Assembly (NCBI RefSeq): GCF_001429625.1
Contig: NZ_LMSU01000001.1
Coordinates: 315,498 to 379,497, forward strand
DNA: 64,000 nucleotides
Direction of reading: 5' to 3'
Source: Nocardioides sp. Soil805
GTDB lineage: Bacteria; Actinomycetota; Actinomycetes; Propionibacteriales; Nocardioidaceae
Of the stretch, positions 34,812 through 45,100 are shown in pieces. Position numbers and translations under genes: made by a program. The notes beneath the pieces were generated by a model, which searched no databases, had not been told where the DNA came from, and worked only from the letters and a program-made list of their open reading frames with translations. Each line of letters begins with the position of its first letter. Positions within the stretch are counted from its first letter, which is position 1.

Positions 34812-35789
34812 GTGAGTACGTCGATCCAGGGTGGGGCCGACCTCGACACGCTGGCGCGTGTGGTCGGCCGGGTCCGCGCCAACATCGAGCACGTCATCGA
34901 GGGGAAGCCCGACGTGGTCAACGCGGCGTTGGTCGTGCTGCTCGCGGAAGGTCACCTCCTCATCGAGGACGTCCCCGGCGTCGGCAAGACCCAGCTGGCG
35001 AAGGCGCTGGCCCGCAGCATCGACTCCAGCGTGCGGCGCATCCAGTTCACCCCGGACCTGCTGCCCTCGGACGTCACCGGCGTCTCGGTCTTCAACCAGG
35101 ACACCCGCGAGTTCGAGTTCCGGCCCGGCGGGGTCTTCGCCAACATCGTGGTCGGCGACGAGATCAACCGCGCCTCCCCCAAGACGCAGTCCGCCCTCCT
35201 CGAGTGCATGGAGGAGCGCCAGGTCACCGTCGACAACACGACGTACCAGCTCGAGAAGCCGTTCATGGTCATCGCGACCCAGAACCCCATCGAGATGGAG
35301 GGCACCTACGCCCTGCCCGAGGCGCAGCGCGACCGCTTCATGGCCCGCGTCTCGGTCGGCTACCCCGTTGCGTCGGCCGAGCTGGCAATGCTCAGCTCGC
35401 ACACCACCGCCAACCCGCTCGACGACCTCGAGGCGGTCACCGACGCCGGTGAGATCCGCAAGCTCACCGAGATCGTCGGGCAGGTGCACGTGGCCCCCGC
35501 CGTCCAGCGGTACGCCGTCGCGCTCGCCACCGCCACCCGGACCTCGACCGACCTGCACCTCGGGGCCTCACCCCGCGCGACCCTGCACCTGGTGCGGGCG
35601 GCCAAGGCCGCGGCCGCGATGCGGGGGCGCGACTACGTGCTGCCCGACGACCTCCACGGACTGGCGCAGCCGGTGCTGGCCCACCGCCTGCTGCCGAGCG
35701 TCGAGGCGGCGATGGGTGGTCGCTCGAGCACCCAGATCCTCGACGGGATCGTGGCCGGCGTCCCCGTCCCCGAGCCGGACCGTGCGTGA
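34812..35789 (+). CDS. MoxR family AAA+ ATPase
   Basis: A 325-residue chaperone-like ATPase of the MoxR group. Walker A is EDVPGVGKTQLAKAL and Walker B VVGDEINRASPKTQSALLE, with the sensor VIATQNPIEMEGTYALPEAQ and the C-terminal lid GASPRATLHLVRAAKA. These ATPases mature or assemble partner proteins with DUF58 or VWA domains. I chose GTG 34812; the frame reaches back to 34758 but that part is leader. The DUF58 gene overlaps it by 8 bp. Confidence 0.93.
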   Translation: MSTSIQGGADLDTLARVVGRVRANIEHVIEGKPDVVNAALVVLLAEGHLLIEDVPGVGKTQLAKALARSIDSSVRRIQFTPDLLPSDVTGVSVFNQDTREFEFRPGGVFANIVVGDEINRASPKTQSALLECMEERQVTVDNTTYQLEKPFMVIATQNPIEMEGTYALPEAQRDRFMARVSVGYPVASAELAMLSSHTTANPLDDLEAVTDAGEIRKLTEIVGQVHVAPAVQRYAVALATATRTSTDLHLGASPRATLHLVRAAKAAAAMRGRDYVLPDDLHGLAQPVLAHRLLPSVEAAMGGRSSTQILDGIVAGVPVPEPDRA

Positions 35790-37038
35790 GGCCCTCGCCG
35801 GACTGACCGTCCGCGGACGGGCCTTCCTGGCTGCCGGCGTCACCACGATCGTCTGCTCGATCATCGTCGGCCACCCGGCGCTGGTGCGGGTCGGCGTGCT
35901 CGTCACCGCGCTGCCGCTGCTCACGGCGCTGTGGATCGGCCGCTCCCGCTACCGCCTCGCCCTGGTGCGCACCGTCTCGCCGCAGCTGGTCGCCGCCGGC
36001 CAGCCGTCGCGGATCCAGCTCACGCTGACCAACGAGGCGCGCACGCCCACCGGCGTGCTGCTGCTGGAGGACCACCTCCCCTACGTGCTGGGCCCGCGCC
36101 CGCGCTTCGTCCTCGAGGGCATCGGCCACGGCTGGCGCAGGCACGTCAGCTACACGGTGCGCTCCGACGTCCGCGGCCACTTCGACGTCGGCCCGATGAC
36201 CGTCCGGGTCACCGACCCCTTCGGCCTCGTCGAGCTCGGCCGCGCCTTCCACACCACGGCCGGACTCACCGTCACCCCTCGCACCGTCCCGCTGCCGGGG
36301 ATCATGCTCGGGGGCGCCTGGACCGGCTCCGGCGACAACCGGCCGCGCTCGTTCGCCACCGGGAGCGCGGAGGACGTCACCGTCCGGGAGTACCGCCGCG
36401 GCGACGACCTGCGCCGGGTGCACTGGCGCAGCTCGGCACGGGTCGGCGAGCTGATGGTGCGCCGCGAGGAGCAGCCGTGGCAGTCGCGGGCCACCGTCTT
36501 CCTGGACAACCGGCTCGTCTCCCACCGCGGACAGGGCGTCGCCTCCTCGCTGGAGGCCGCCGTCTCGACCGCCGCGTCGGTCGCCGTGCACCTCGCGCAG
36601 CGCGGGTACGCCGTGCGCCTCGTCACCGCCTCCGGTGAGGAGCCCGGCACCGCCTGGCACTCCCGCAGCGCGGCCGTCAACACCGCCCCGCTGCTGGAGG
36701 CCCTCGCCGTGGTGCAGATCGACCACTCCCCCCGCCTCGACACGAGCTGGCTGGCCGAGGCCGGCCAGGGCGGCCTGCTGGTCGCCGTCGTCGGCCAGGT
36801 GGGCGACGCGGACGCCCCGTTCCTCAAACGGCTCCAGCACCACGCGAGCACCACGGCCGCGATCGCCCTCGACGTCGACAAGTGGGCGCCCCACCTGCCC
36901 CCGTCGGCCACCGGCAGCACCGCCAACGCCCTGGCCGCCCACGGCTGGAGGGCCGTCACCCTCACCCCGCGCGACCGCCTCGAGGTGGTCTGGCAGGAGC
37001 TCGGGCGGCTCGGCAAGCGGGAGCGGGTGGGCGCATGA
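35782..37038 (+). CDS. DUF58 domain membrane protein, MoxR partner
   Basis: This 418-residue protein has two adjacent N-terminal helices (about residues 12-50) and then a VWA-like DUF58 domain: the hallmark VREYRRGDDLRRVHWRSSAR occurs near residue 195. It is the usual partner of MoxR. The GTG start at 35782 lies in the end of moxR, and its stop overlaps the next ATG as ATGA. The three genes (MoxR, DUF58, TgpA) form a conserved actinobacterial set. Confidence 0.9.
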   Translation: MREALAGLTVRGRAFLAAGVTTIVCSIIVGHPALVRVGVLVTALPLLTALWIGRSRYRLALVRTVSPQLVAAGQPSRIQLTLTNEARTPTGVLLLEDHLPYVLGPRPRFVLEGIGHGWRRHVSYTVRSDVRGHFDVGPMTVRVTDPFGLVELGRAFHTTAGLTVTPRTVPLPGIMLGGAWTGSGDNRPRSFATGSAEDVTVREYRRGDDLRRVHWRSSARVGELMVRREEQPWQSRATVFLDNRLVSHRGQGVASSLEAAVSTAASVAVHLAQRGYAVRLVTASGEEPGTAWHSRSAAVNTAPLLEALAVVQIDHSPRLDTSWLAEAGQGGLLVAVVGQVGDADAPFLKRLQHHASTTAAIALDVDKWAPHLPPSATGSTANALAAHGWRAVTLTPRDRLEVVWQELGRLGKRERVGA

Positions 37039-39392
37039 GCCACCGCACCCGGTTCGCCCCGGCGCTGACGCTGGCCGCCCTCGCGGCGGGCACGACGTGG
37101 CTCACCCTGCTGTCGTGGCGCATCCTCACCTCCGACGCCGCGTCGGTGACGATGCCGCTGCTGATGCTGGCCGTCGCCATCGCCGTCGGTGGCGCGACCG
37201 CCCGTTCGATGCGGGTCCCCGCCACCGCCATCGTGGCGGGGCAGGTCCTCCTCTCGGGCCTGTGGCTGCTCTTCGTCGTCACCGGGTCCGCGCTGCCGAC
37301 GGGAGCCACCCTCGCCTCGTTCGGCGACGCGTTCTCGTCCGGCCTCGAGTCGGCGCGGCTCTACGAGGCGCCCGTGCCGCCCAACGTGCCGCCGGTCCAC
37401 GCCCTGCTGCTCGTCGGTGGCACCCTGACGCTGCTCGCCACGGACTTCCTCGCCTGCACCGTGCGGCGGGTGCCGCTGGCCGGGCTCGTCCTGCTCACGG
37501 CGTACTCCGTGCCCGTCTCGGTGACCGGCGAGGGCACCTCGCTGTGGACCTTCGTGCTGGCCTCCGGGGGCTTCATGGCGATGCTGTTCATCGCGCACGA
37601 GGAGCAGGTGACCCGGTGGGGCCGCGAGGTCAACGAGGAGGACGCGGACCCGACCGGCTTCGGCGTGCGCACGGGCGCCGTGCGCGGCTCGGCGATCACG
37701 ATCGGGGCCACGGCGACCGCGATGGCGATCGCACTGCCGGTGCTCATCCCGACGCTCGACGTCGCCCTCTTCGAGGGTGCCGGACCCGGCAAGCGCGAGA
37801 TCGAGGTCGCCGACCCGATGGTGGACCTGCGCCGCGACCTGTCGCGCGGGCAGGACATCCCGTTGGTGTACGTCACCACGCCGGACGAGCGCCCGACCTA
37901 CCTCCGGCTCTCGGTGCTCACCCGCTTCAACGGCGACACCTGGACGCCCGGCGACCGCGACATCCCCGAGACCCAGGTGGCGCTGGGGACGATGCCGCCC
38001 CTCGACGGGGTCGGCGTCTCGGTGCCGCGTCAGGAGTCGCCGTACCACGTGCGGATCACCTCGGACTTCGAGTCGACGTGGCTGCCGACCACCGCGCTCG
38101 TCAGCGACATCCGGGCGAGCGGCGACTGGCGCTACGACTCCTCGACGATGGACTTCATCAGCGCCGACGACGAGCTGACCACGGCCGGCAAGGCCTACGA
38201 CTTCACCGGGGTCACCCTCGAGCTCGACGGCGCCGCCATGGACCGGGCCGTGTCCGGTGCGGCCGACGTGAGCTCGGCGTACCTCGAGGTCCCCAGCAGC
38301 GTGTCGAGCGATGTGCGCAGCCTCGCGGCGGCGGTCACGGGCGGCGCCGAGACCCGTTTCCGCAAGGCGCGGGCCCTGCAGCAGTGGTTCCGCGAGGACG
38401 GTGGCTTCCGGTACGACGACACCGCGATCGACGACGCCGACGCCGGTGACCTGGACTCGTTCCTCGACGAGTCCGGGCGGGTCGGCTACTGCGAGCAGTT
38501 CGCCGCCTCGATGGCGATCATGGCGCGCATCATCGGCATCCCGGCGCGGGTGGCGGTCGGCTTCCTCGAGCCCCGGTCGGCCGGTCCCAACACCTGGGAG
38601 TTCTCCTCCCACGACCTGCACGCGTGGCCCGAGCTCTACTTCCCCGGCTCGGGCTGGGTGCGCTTCGAGCCCACCCCGGGCCAGCGCGCCGACAACGTCC
38701 CGACGTACACCCGCGGCGAGCTGCCGACCATCGAGGAGCCGTCGGCCTCCCCCGGCGCCACGCGCTCGTCCGAGGCGCTGCCCGACCGTGGCGAGAGCCC
38801 GGCAGCGGACCCGGCCGCCACGGCCGACGACCAGGGCACCCAGGTGCCGTGGGCGACCATCGTGATCGCCCTCGCGGTGCTGCTCATCGCCGCCCTGGTC
38901 CTGCTCCTGCCCGGTGTGCTGCGCCGCCAACGCCGCGAGCGCCGCCTGGTCGCCGGCGTCGAGGAGGTGTGGGAGGAGCTGCGCGACCTCTGCGTCGACC
39001 TCGGTCACGGCTGGCCCGGAGGGCGCTCGCCCCGGGCGATCGGGGCGTGGCTCGGCGAGCGTCTCGGGGCTCCCGGTGAGGAGTCCGAGCGCTCGGACCG
39101 CCCGCGCCGGGGGCGCGAGCTGGCGCCGGAGGGGGCCGCGGCACTCGACCGGCTGGTCCTCGAGGTCGAGCAGAGCCGCTACGCACGGACACCGGCCCAG
39201 GGTGACTCCGCCGAGCGGGCGGCGGACTTCGCCCGTGTCGAGGAGGCCCTCGTCGCCGGCGTCTCGCCGCGGGTGGCACGGCGCGCCCGCCGCTGGCCGC
39301 GCTCCCTGCGGCCGACGCCGCACCGCCCGGCCACCGAGGTCGTCGTCCGGGCTCCCGAGGAGCAGCGGGAGCTCGTCGACCACGCGCAGTGA
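37035..39392 (+). CDS. TgpA-type membrane transglutaminase-like protein (DUF3488/DUF4129)
   Basis: A 785-residue protein with five or six N-terminal helices (DUF3488, about residues 5-250), an exported transglutaminase-like domain, another helix (about residues 605-625) and a cytoplasmic DUF4129 tail. Catalytic residues are Cys in RVGYCEQFAASMA (about 484), His in SSHDLHAWPELYF (about 528) and the Asp-like position following. TgpA is essential in Pseudomonas, but its substrate is unknown. The tail has Arg/Glu clusters that could contact MoxR. Confidence 0.88.
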   Translation: MSHRTRFAPALTLAALAAGTTWLTLLSWRILTSDAASVTMPLLMLAVAIAVGGATARSMRVPATAIVAGQVLLSGLWLLFVVTGSALPTGATLASFGDAFSSGLESARLYEAPVPPNVPPVHALLLVGGTLTLLATDFLACTVRRVPLAGLVLLTAYSVPVSVTGEGTSLWTFVLASGGFMAMLFIAHEEQVTRWGREVNEEDADPTGFGVRTGAVRGSAITIGATATAMAIALPVLIPTLDVALFEGAGPGKREIEVADPMVDLRRDLSRGQDIPLVYVTTPDERPTYLRLSVLTRFNGDTWTPGDRDIPETQVALGTMPPLDGVGVSVPRQESPYHVRITSDFESTWLPTTALVSDIRASGDWRYDSSTMDFISADDELTTAGKAYDFTGVTLELDGAAMDRAVSGAADVSSAYLEVPSSVSSDVRSLAAAVTGGAETRFRKARALQQWFREDGGFRYDDTAIDDADAGDLDSFLDESGRVGYCEQFAASMAIMARIIGIPARVAVGFLEPRSAGPNTWEFSSHDLHAWPELYFPGSGWVRFEPTPGQRADNVPTYTRGELPTIEEPSASPGATRSSEALPDRGESPAADPAATADDQGTQVPWATIVIALAVLLIAALVLLLPGVLRRQRRERRLVAGVEEVWEELRDLCVDLGHGWPGGRSPRAIGAWLGERLGAPGEESERSDRPRRGRELAPEGAAALDRLVLEVEQSRYARTPAQGDSAERAADFARVEEALVAGVSPRVARRARRWPRSLRPTPHRPATEVVVRAPEEQRELVDHAQ

Positions 39393-39484
39393 CGGACGTC
39401 TGACGTCTCGTCAGGGGGCAGGGCGACGGTCACGGCGTCGTGGGACCTGGCTGCCGGGACCGACCGCATCCACGACGTTGCGCA

Positions 39485-39505
39485 GCGCCCCGTCCGGCGG
39501 GGTGC
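39485..39505. terminator. Hairpin between convergent tgpA-like and DUF3040 genes
   Basis: GCGCCCCG and CGGGGTGC pair over 8 positions, one of them G-U, around a 5-nt loop. Its position between convergent stops suits a shared terminator. It has no T-run. Confidence 0.45.
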
Positions 39506-39532
39506 GGGACAGGGCGGGCGGAGCCGGGTGGG

Positions 39533-39976
39533 TCAGTAGGGACCGCTGTCGCGGCGCCGGCGCCACCGCTCGTCCATGCGCTCCATGAAGGAGCCGGAGG
39601 ACTTGGTACGCCGGGTGCGGGAGAAGCGCGACGACTTGCCGGCCCGGCCACCGTCGACCACGCCGAAGCCGGTGTGGCGGGTGTCGCGGCGGTGCGGCGC
39701 GGAGGCGCCGGGATTGCGGAGCGCGGTCACCGCGACGGCCGCGGCGGCCAGCATCACGAGGAAGCCGGCGATGCCCAGGACCGTCTGGGTGAAGATGACA
39801 CCGCAGGTGAGCAGGGCCATGCCGGCGACGAAGACGACGCCCGAGGCGATCGCGCGACGACGGGCGGCGCGTTGCATCGCCGTGCCGCGCAACGTGGACG
39901 CGAGCTTGGGGTCCTCCGCGACGAGCGCGCGCTCCATCTGCTCGAGCATCCGCAGCTCTTCCTCGGACAGCGGCAT
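39533..39976 (-). CDS. DUF3040 family membrane protein
   Basis: A 147-residue protein with the DUF3040 start MPLSEEELRMLEQMERALVAEDPKLAS, two hydrophobic helices (about residues 45-67 and 70-88) and a basic tail with many Arg, Ser and Lys. The ATG at 39976 has GGAGG seven bases upstream. The family is actinobacterial and uncharacterised, and often lies near dcw or dinB genes. Confidence 0.88.
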   Translation of the reverse strand: MPLSEEELRMLEQMERALVAEDPKLASTLRGTAMQRAARRRAIASGVVFVAGMALLTCGVIFTQTVLGIAGFLVMLAAAAVAVTALRNPGASAPHRRDTRHTGFGVVDGGRAGKSSRFSRTRRTKSSGSFMERMDERWRRRRDSGPY

Positions 39977-40085
39977 CACGACCTCCTCCACCAACACATC
40001 GACGTGCCAGCCGTGTGCACAAGTCTAGGCACGCGGTGGGCAACCGGGTAGGCGCCTGCCGAAATTGGGTCCTTTCGGATGCCGA

Positions 40086-41303
40086 TCACATCAGGCTCGC
40101 CGGCCGGACGGCCGCCGCACCGAACCTCCGGGTGGCGCGGTCGACCGCCCGGTCGGCCTCCGCCCAGCCGTGCTCGGGCTCCCCCAGCACCAGCTGCCGG
40201 TGCACCTGGTCCCGCGGGACCAGGCCCTCGAGCCGCACCCCCACCAGCCGGAGACGGGCGCGCTGGAGGCCCAGGGCGTCGTACAGACGGGTGGCGGCGC
40301 GGTAGACCTCGACCGTGACGTCCGTGGCCTCGGGCAGGGTGCGCGAGCGGGTGATGGTGGTGAAGTCGGCGAACCTGACCTTGATCGACACCGTGCGGCC
40401 GGCGACCCCCGCCGTGCGCATCCGACCGGTCACCCGGTGGGACAGGCGCAGCAGCTCGCGGACGATCACCTCCCGGTCGTCGGTGTCGCGGGCGAAGGTC
40501 TCGTCGGCCCCCATCGAGCGGTCCGGCTCGAAGGGTCCCGAGCGCGGCGTGAGGGTCCGCCGGTCGGTGCCCCAGGCCAGGTCGTGCAGCTGGCTCCCGA
40601 GGTGTACGCCGACCGCGCGCTGCAGGGTGCGCAGCGGCACGTGGGCGACGTCCCCGACCGTGACCAGCCCGAGCCGGTGCAGCATCTCGCGGGTCTTCTC
40701 GCCCACCCCCCACAGCTCGCCCACGTCGAGCGGGTGCAGGAACGAGGTGACGCGCTCGGGAGGCACGACCACCACTCCGTCGGGCTTGGCCCGCCGGCTC
40801 GCCAGCTTGGCCACCGACACCGAGGCGGCCGCCCCCACCGAGCAGGTGATGCCCTGCTCGTCCTGGATGGTGGCGCGCAGCAGCCCGGCGATGTCACGTG
40901 GGGAGCCGAGGCGCCGGGTCGATCCGCGGACGTCGAGGAAGGCCTCGTCGAGCGAGACGACCTCCAGCAGCGGGGTGATCCTGCGGAAGTTCTCCATGAC
41001 CGAGGACGACACCGCGGCGAAGGTCTCGAAGTCGGGGGCGATCACCACGGCGTGCGGGCACATCCGCCGGGCGCGGGTCATCGGCAGCGCCGAGCGGACG
41101 CCGTACTGGCGGGCGAGGTAGTTGGCCGAGAGCACCACACCGCGGCTGCCGCCGCCGACGACCACCGGGACGTCGGCCAGGTCGGGGCGGTCGCGGGTGG
41201 CCACCGACGCGTAGAACGCGTCCATGTCGACGTGCAGCAGCGGGGCGCGCCACGAGGGGTCGAGGTGGTCGTCCTCGACGGGCCGGGCCGTCACGGCGAC
41301 CAC
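40086..41303 (-). CDS. dinB: DNA polymerase IV (Y-family, DinB)
   Basis: A 405-residue translesion polymerase with both catalytic acidic clusters intact: HVDMDAFYASV near the start (residue 25) and VVSLDEAFLDVRG (about residue 120). The fingers SANYLARQYGVRSAMP-type motif reads SANYLARQYGVRSALPM; a helix-hairpin-helix (LWGVGEKTREMLHRLGL) and little-finger domain follow. Because the active site is complete, it is DinB rather than the degenerate ImuB. It lies downstream of dnaE2 and a methyltransferase on the same strand. Confidence 0.93.
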   Translation of the reverse strand: MVAVTARPVEDDHLDPSWRAPLLHVDMDAFYASVATRDRPDLADVPVVVGGGSRGVVLSANYLARQYGVRSALPMTRARRMCPHAVVIAPDFETFAAVSSSVMENFRRITPLLEVVSLDEAFLDVRGSTRRLGSPRDIAGLLRATIQDEQGITCSVGAAASVSVAKLASRRAKPDGVVVVPPERVTSFLHPLDVGELWGVGEKTREMLHRLGLVTVGDVAHVPLRTLQRAVGVHLGSQLHDLAWGTDRRTLTPRSGPFEPDRSMGADETFARDTDDREVIVRELLRLSHRVTGRMRTAGVAGRTVSIKVRFADFTTITRSRTLPEATDVTVEVYRAATRLYDALGLQRARLRLVGVRLEGLVPRDQVHRQLVLGEPEHGWAEADRAVDRATRRFGAAAVRPASLM

Positions 41304-41333
41304 CCGGGGTCGGGCGCCCGGGCGGGACCGCCC

Positions 41334-42077
41334 TCAGGCGCGGGCGACGACGTGCAGCTGGGTGGCGAGGGGGAAGTACTCGGGACGGGTCGCCACCGCC
41401 TGCTCGAGGGCCACCAGGGCCGCCGTGGCGCCCGGCTCGAGGTCCAGCAGCGAGCCGGGGACGAGGTCGGCGAAGACACGCACGGCCTGGACCGAGCTGG
41501 TCCCCAGGCCGGCGGCGGACAGCAGCGGCTCCAGCTCCTCGCGGGTGAAGCGATGCCCACCCCGGCCGGCGTGGCCGCTCGGCGTGCCCGCGTCGAGCAG
41601 GTCGCGGGCGGCCTGGAAGTGACCGGCCATCGCCCGTGCGACCACGGCCGCGTGGCGCTGGGCGACGAGCAGGCTGAGGTGCCCGCCGGGACGCAGCACC
41701 CCGGCGATGGCCGCCAGCGCGGCGGCGGGGTCGTCGACGACCTCGAGGACGCCGTGGCACAGGACCAGGTCGACGCTGCCGGCCTCCACGAGGCCCGGGA
41801 GGTCGCCGAGGTCGCCCTGCTGGCCGGTGACCCGGCCGGCGACGCCGCTCTCCCGGGCCCGGCGGTCGAGGGCGGCCAGGGCGTCGGGGCTGGGGTCGAT
41901 GACCCGGACGTGGTGGCCGAGCTCGGCCAGCGGGACGGCGAACCCGCCTGTGCCGCCGCCGATGTCGACGATCCGCGCCTGCTGCTCGTGGAACGCACCC
42001 GGTGCGTCGAGCAGCTCGCGGACCGCCGTCCACACCACGCCGGTGCGGACGGACTGGCGGCGCTCGCTGGCTGACAT
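41334..42077 (-). CDS. SAM-dependent methyltransferase
   Basis: A 247-residue class I methyltransferase with motif I VDIGGGTGGFAVPLAELG, acidic motif II VIDPSPDAL and motif IV DLVLCHGVLEVVDD. The substrate is unknown. It sits between dnaE2 and dinB on the same strand but has its own leaderless-type promoter, so it may not always depend on the SOS promoter. Confidence 0.85.
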   Translation of the reverse strand: MSASERRQSVRTGVVWTAVRELLDAPGAFHEQQARIVDIGGGTGGFAVPLAELGHHVRVIDPSPDALAALDRRARESGVAGRVTGQQGDLGDLPGLVEAGSVDLVLCHGVLEVVDDPAAALAAIAGVLRPGGHLSLLVAQRHAAVVARAMAGHFQAARDLLDAGTPSGHAGRGGHRFTREELEPLLSAAGLGTSSVQAVRVFADLVPGSLLDLEPGATAALVALEQAVATRPEYFPLATQLHVVARA

Positions 42078-42084
42078 GGGGGCA

Positions 42085-42090
42085 ACCCTA
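42085..42090 (-). promoter_or_regulatory. Leaderless-type -10 for the methyltransferase
   Basis: TAGGGT on the minus strand, 7 nt before the ATG at 42077. Confidence 0.5.
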
Positions 42091-42126
42091 GTGTGGCCGC
42101 CGGCCGGGCCGGCGGCACGTCCGGCG

Positions 42127-45100
42127 TCATCCCGGGCTCCCCGGACTCCGGTGCCACAGCGTGCGGGCGACGTCCCTCGTGTCGTCGCCGGCCGGCTTGA
42201 TGTCGGCGTAGGGCGACAGCCGGAACCCGCTGGAGTGCACCAGCACCCGCCGGTGCGGGGGCTCGTCGGGGTCGGCCCGTCCGACCGGGACCCGGTCGAT
42301 CTCGGCGCGCACCGCGGCCAGGGCGGCGTCGCGGCTGCGCTCGCGCTGCCACAACGCGTGCAGGTCGGGCAGGGCCCAGGCTCCGGTGGCGCGCAGGGAG
42401 ACCCCGCGGCGGCCGGTGCGTCGCAGCTCGCCGCGCACCACCAGGAGCCACGAGTGGAAGACGGTGGCGGCGTACGGGCCCTGGGCGTCCTCGAAGAACG
42501 TGCAGTCGACCGGACCGGTCCCGTCGTCCAGGGTCAGGAAGACGACCCGCCGGCCGGACCGGATCGGTGGGGTCTGGGTGGCGACCTTGACCCCGGCGAC
42601 CAGCAGCTCGGCCCGGCTGCGCCGACGCAGCAGGTCGCGGCTGCGCGTGGCCCCGAGGGCGTCGAGGAAGTCGGCGTAGGCGGCGACCGCGTGCTGGCTG
42701 ACGTCGAGGCCCAGGATCTCCAGCTCGGCCCGCATCCGCTCGTCGGTGGTCATCTCGGGCAGGCCGGTGACCACCTCCCCCGCCCCGGGCTCGTCACCGA
42801 GCTGGAGGGTGAGCTGGACCGAGTCGGCCTCGCGGACCGGCCGGGCGGCCCGCGACTGGGCCGCGGCCCGGACGGCGGGGTCGGAGCTGGTGCGCCGGGC
42901 GGCGTCCTGCGCGGTCTCGTCGGGACGCACCAGCGCCGAGACACGGCGGGCCGCCAGGCCGCGGCCGCGGGAGGTGCGGTCGAGCATCCGGGAGTGCCGG
43001 TCGAGCTCGGCGACCTGGAGCAGCAGGTCGCGACGCGTCAGCCGTCCGCGGGGCCGGACCTCGTGGTCGCCGCCCGCGATGCGGTAGAGGTCGTCGAAGC
43101 CGCCGGCCAGCACGAGCCGCTCGAGGACCGGCCGGGACACCCGGGCCCGGGCGTGGAAGTCGCTGAGCGAGACGTAGGGGGTCGTGCAGCCCGGCCCGGT
43201 GCCGCCGCGGGCAGTGACGATGCGCGACACCTCGGCCTCGCTGATCCCCTTGAGCTCGGCCAGCGCGAGCCGGATGGCGTAGGTGTGGTCCTCGAGGCGC
43301 TCGACGACGTAGGAGGTCTCGGAGGCGTTGACGTCCAGCCCGAGCACCCCGACCCCGAACTGGCGGGCGTCCTGGAGGATCAGTCGCTTGGGGTACATCC
43401 CCGGGTCGTGGGTGAGCACCCCGGACAGGAAGTGCGCCGGCCAGTGCGCCTTGAGCCATGCCGACTGGTAGGTGGGCAGGGCGAACGCGGCCGCGTGGGC
43501 CTTGCAGAAGCCGAAGGACGCGAAGGCCGCGACGACCTCCCACATGCGGGTGACCAGGGGGAGGTCGTAGCCCCGGGCGAGTGCCCGCGGGAAGAACCAC
43601 ACCCGGGTCTCGGCCATCCCCTCGACGTCGCCGAGCGCGCGGCGCTTCTCGTCGGCCTCGGCGTAGGAGACCCCGGCGAACCGGGCGATGATCTCGATGA
43701 CCTGCTCGTGGAAGACCACCACGCCCTGGGTCTGCTCCAGGATCGGGCGCAGGTCGTCGTGGAGGTAGTGGACGGTCCTCCAGCCCTGCTTGGCCTCGAG
43801 GTAGGGGGTGATCATGTCGCTCTTGACCGGTCCGGGACGGAAGAGCGAGATGTCGGTGATGATGTCGCCGAAGGACTCGATGCCCGACTTGCCCACCAGC
43901 TCGCGCTGGCCGGGCGACTCGATCTGGAAGACGCCGAGGGTGCGTGCCGAGCTGATCATCGTGTAGGTCACCTCGTCGTCGAAGGGCACCTGCACCTCGT
44001 CGTCGAGGTCGAGCTCGACCCCGTCGACGCGGGAGATCTCCGAGACCGCGTGCGCCATCGCCGACTGCATGCGGATGCCGAGCACGTCGAGCTTGAGCAG
44101 CCCCAGCGCCTCCACGTCGTCCTTGTCGAACTGGCTCATCGGGAACCCGGCGTACGACGCCTCCACGGGCGTTCGGGAGAGCAGGGTGTCGTCGGAGAGC
44201 AGCACCCCGCACGGGTGGACGGCGATGTGGCGGGGCAGGCCGTCGAGGCGCTCGACCAGCCGGAACATCAGGTCGAGGCGCTCGCTCGCCAGCCCGCTGG
44301 CCCGCAGCTCGGGGAGGTCGCGCAGGGCCTGGCGGGCGTCGCGCGCCCGGATGTGCGGGAACGCCTTGGCGATCGCGTCGACCTCGCCGGGAGGCATGCC
44401 CAGGGCCGCACCGACGTCGCGGACCGCGTGCCGCACGCGATAGGTGTCCATCATCGACACGCACACGCAGCGGTCCCCGCCGTAGCGGGCGAGGATCACC
44501 TCGTAGACCTCGAGGCGGCGGGCGGACTCCACGTCGATGTCGATGTCGGGCAGCGACGCGCGCAGCGGGGACAGGAAGCGCTCCATCAGCAGCCCGTGGC
44601 GGATCGGGTCCACCCCGGAGACGCCGAGGAGGTAGTTGACCAGGCTGCCGGCACCCGAGCCGCGCGCCGCGCGGCGTACGCCCATCTCGCCGATGAGGTC
44701 GGTGATGTCGGCGACGGTGAGGAAGTAGGAGGCGTAGCCCAGCCCGCGGATCAGCTCGAGCTCGTCGTCGAGGCGCTTCCAGATGCGCTGGCGGGGGGCC
44801 TGGCCGTAACGCCGGCCGATCCCGGCCTCGCAGCGCGCGCGCAGCACCGCGTGCGCCGACCGGCCCGACTCCCCCGTCCGGTCGAACTCGGGGAAGTGCA
44901 CCTCGCCCAGCCCCAGGTCGCTGCGCGGGTCGAGGGCGCACCGGTCGGCCACGGCGCGGGTGCGGGCCAGCAGCCGCCGGGCCTCGGTGCCGCTGTCGTG
45001 GGCCAGCCCGGCCAGCCGGCACACCTCCTCGGCCACCTCGTGCATCTGCTTGCCGGACTTGAGGAAGCCCTCGGCGTTGGCCCGGTCGACGTGGCGCCGG

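Noticed and set aside
36150..39383. A 1077-codon minus-strand open frame opposite the DUF58 and TgpA-like genes
   Set aside because: Shadow frame rich in Arg, Gly and Val without motifs; the plus strand has clear transglutaminase and DUF58 motifs.
40086..41303. ImuB (inactive Y-family mutasome subunit)
   Set aside because: Both catalytic acidic motifs (DMDAFYASV and SLDEAF) are intact, so it is DinB.
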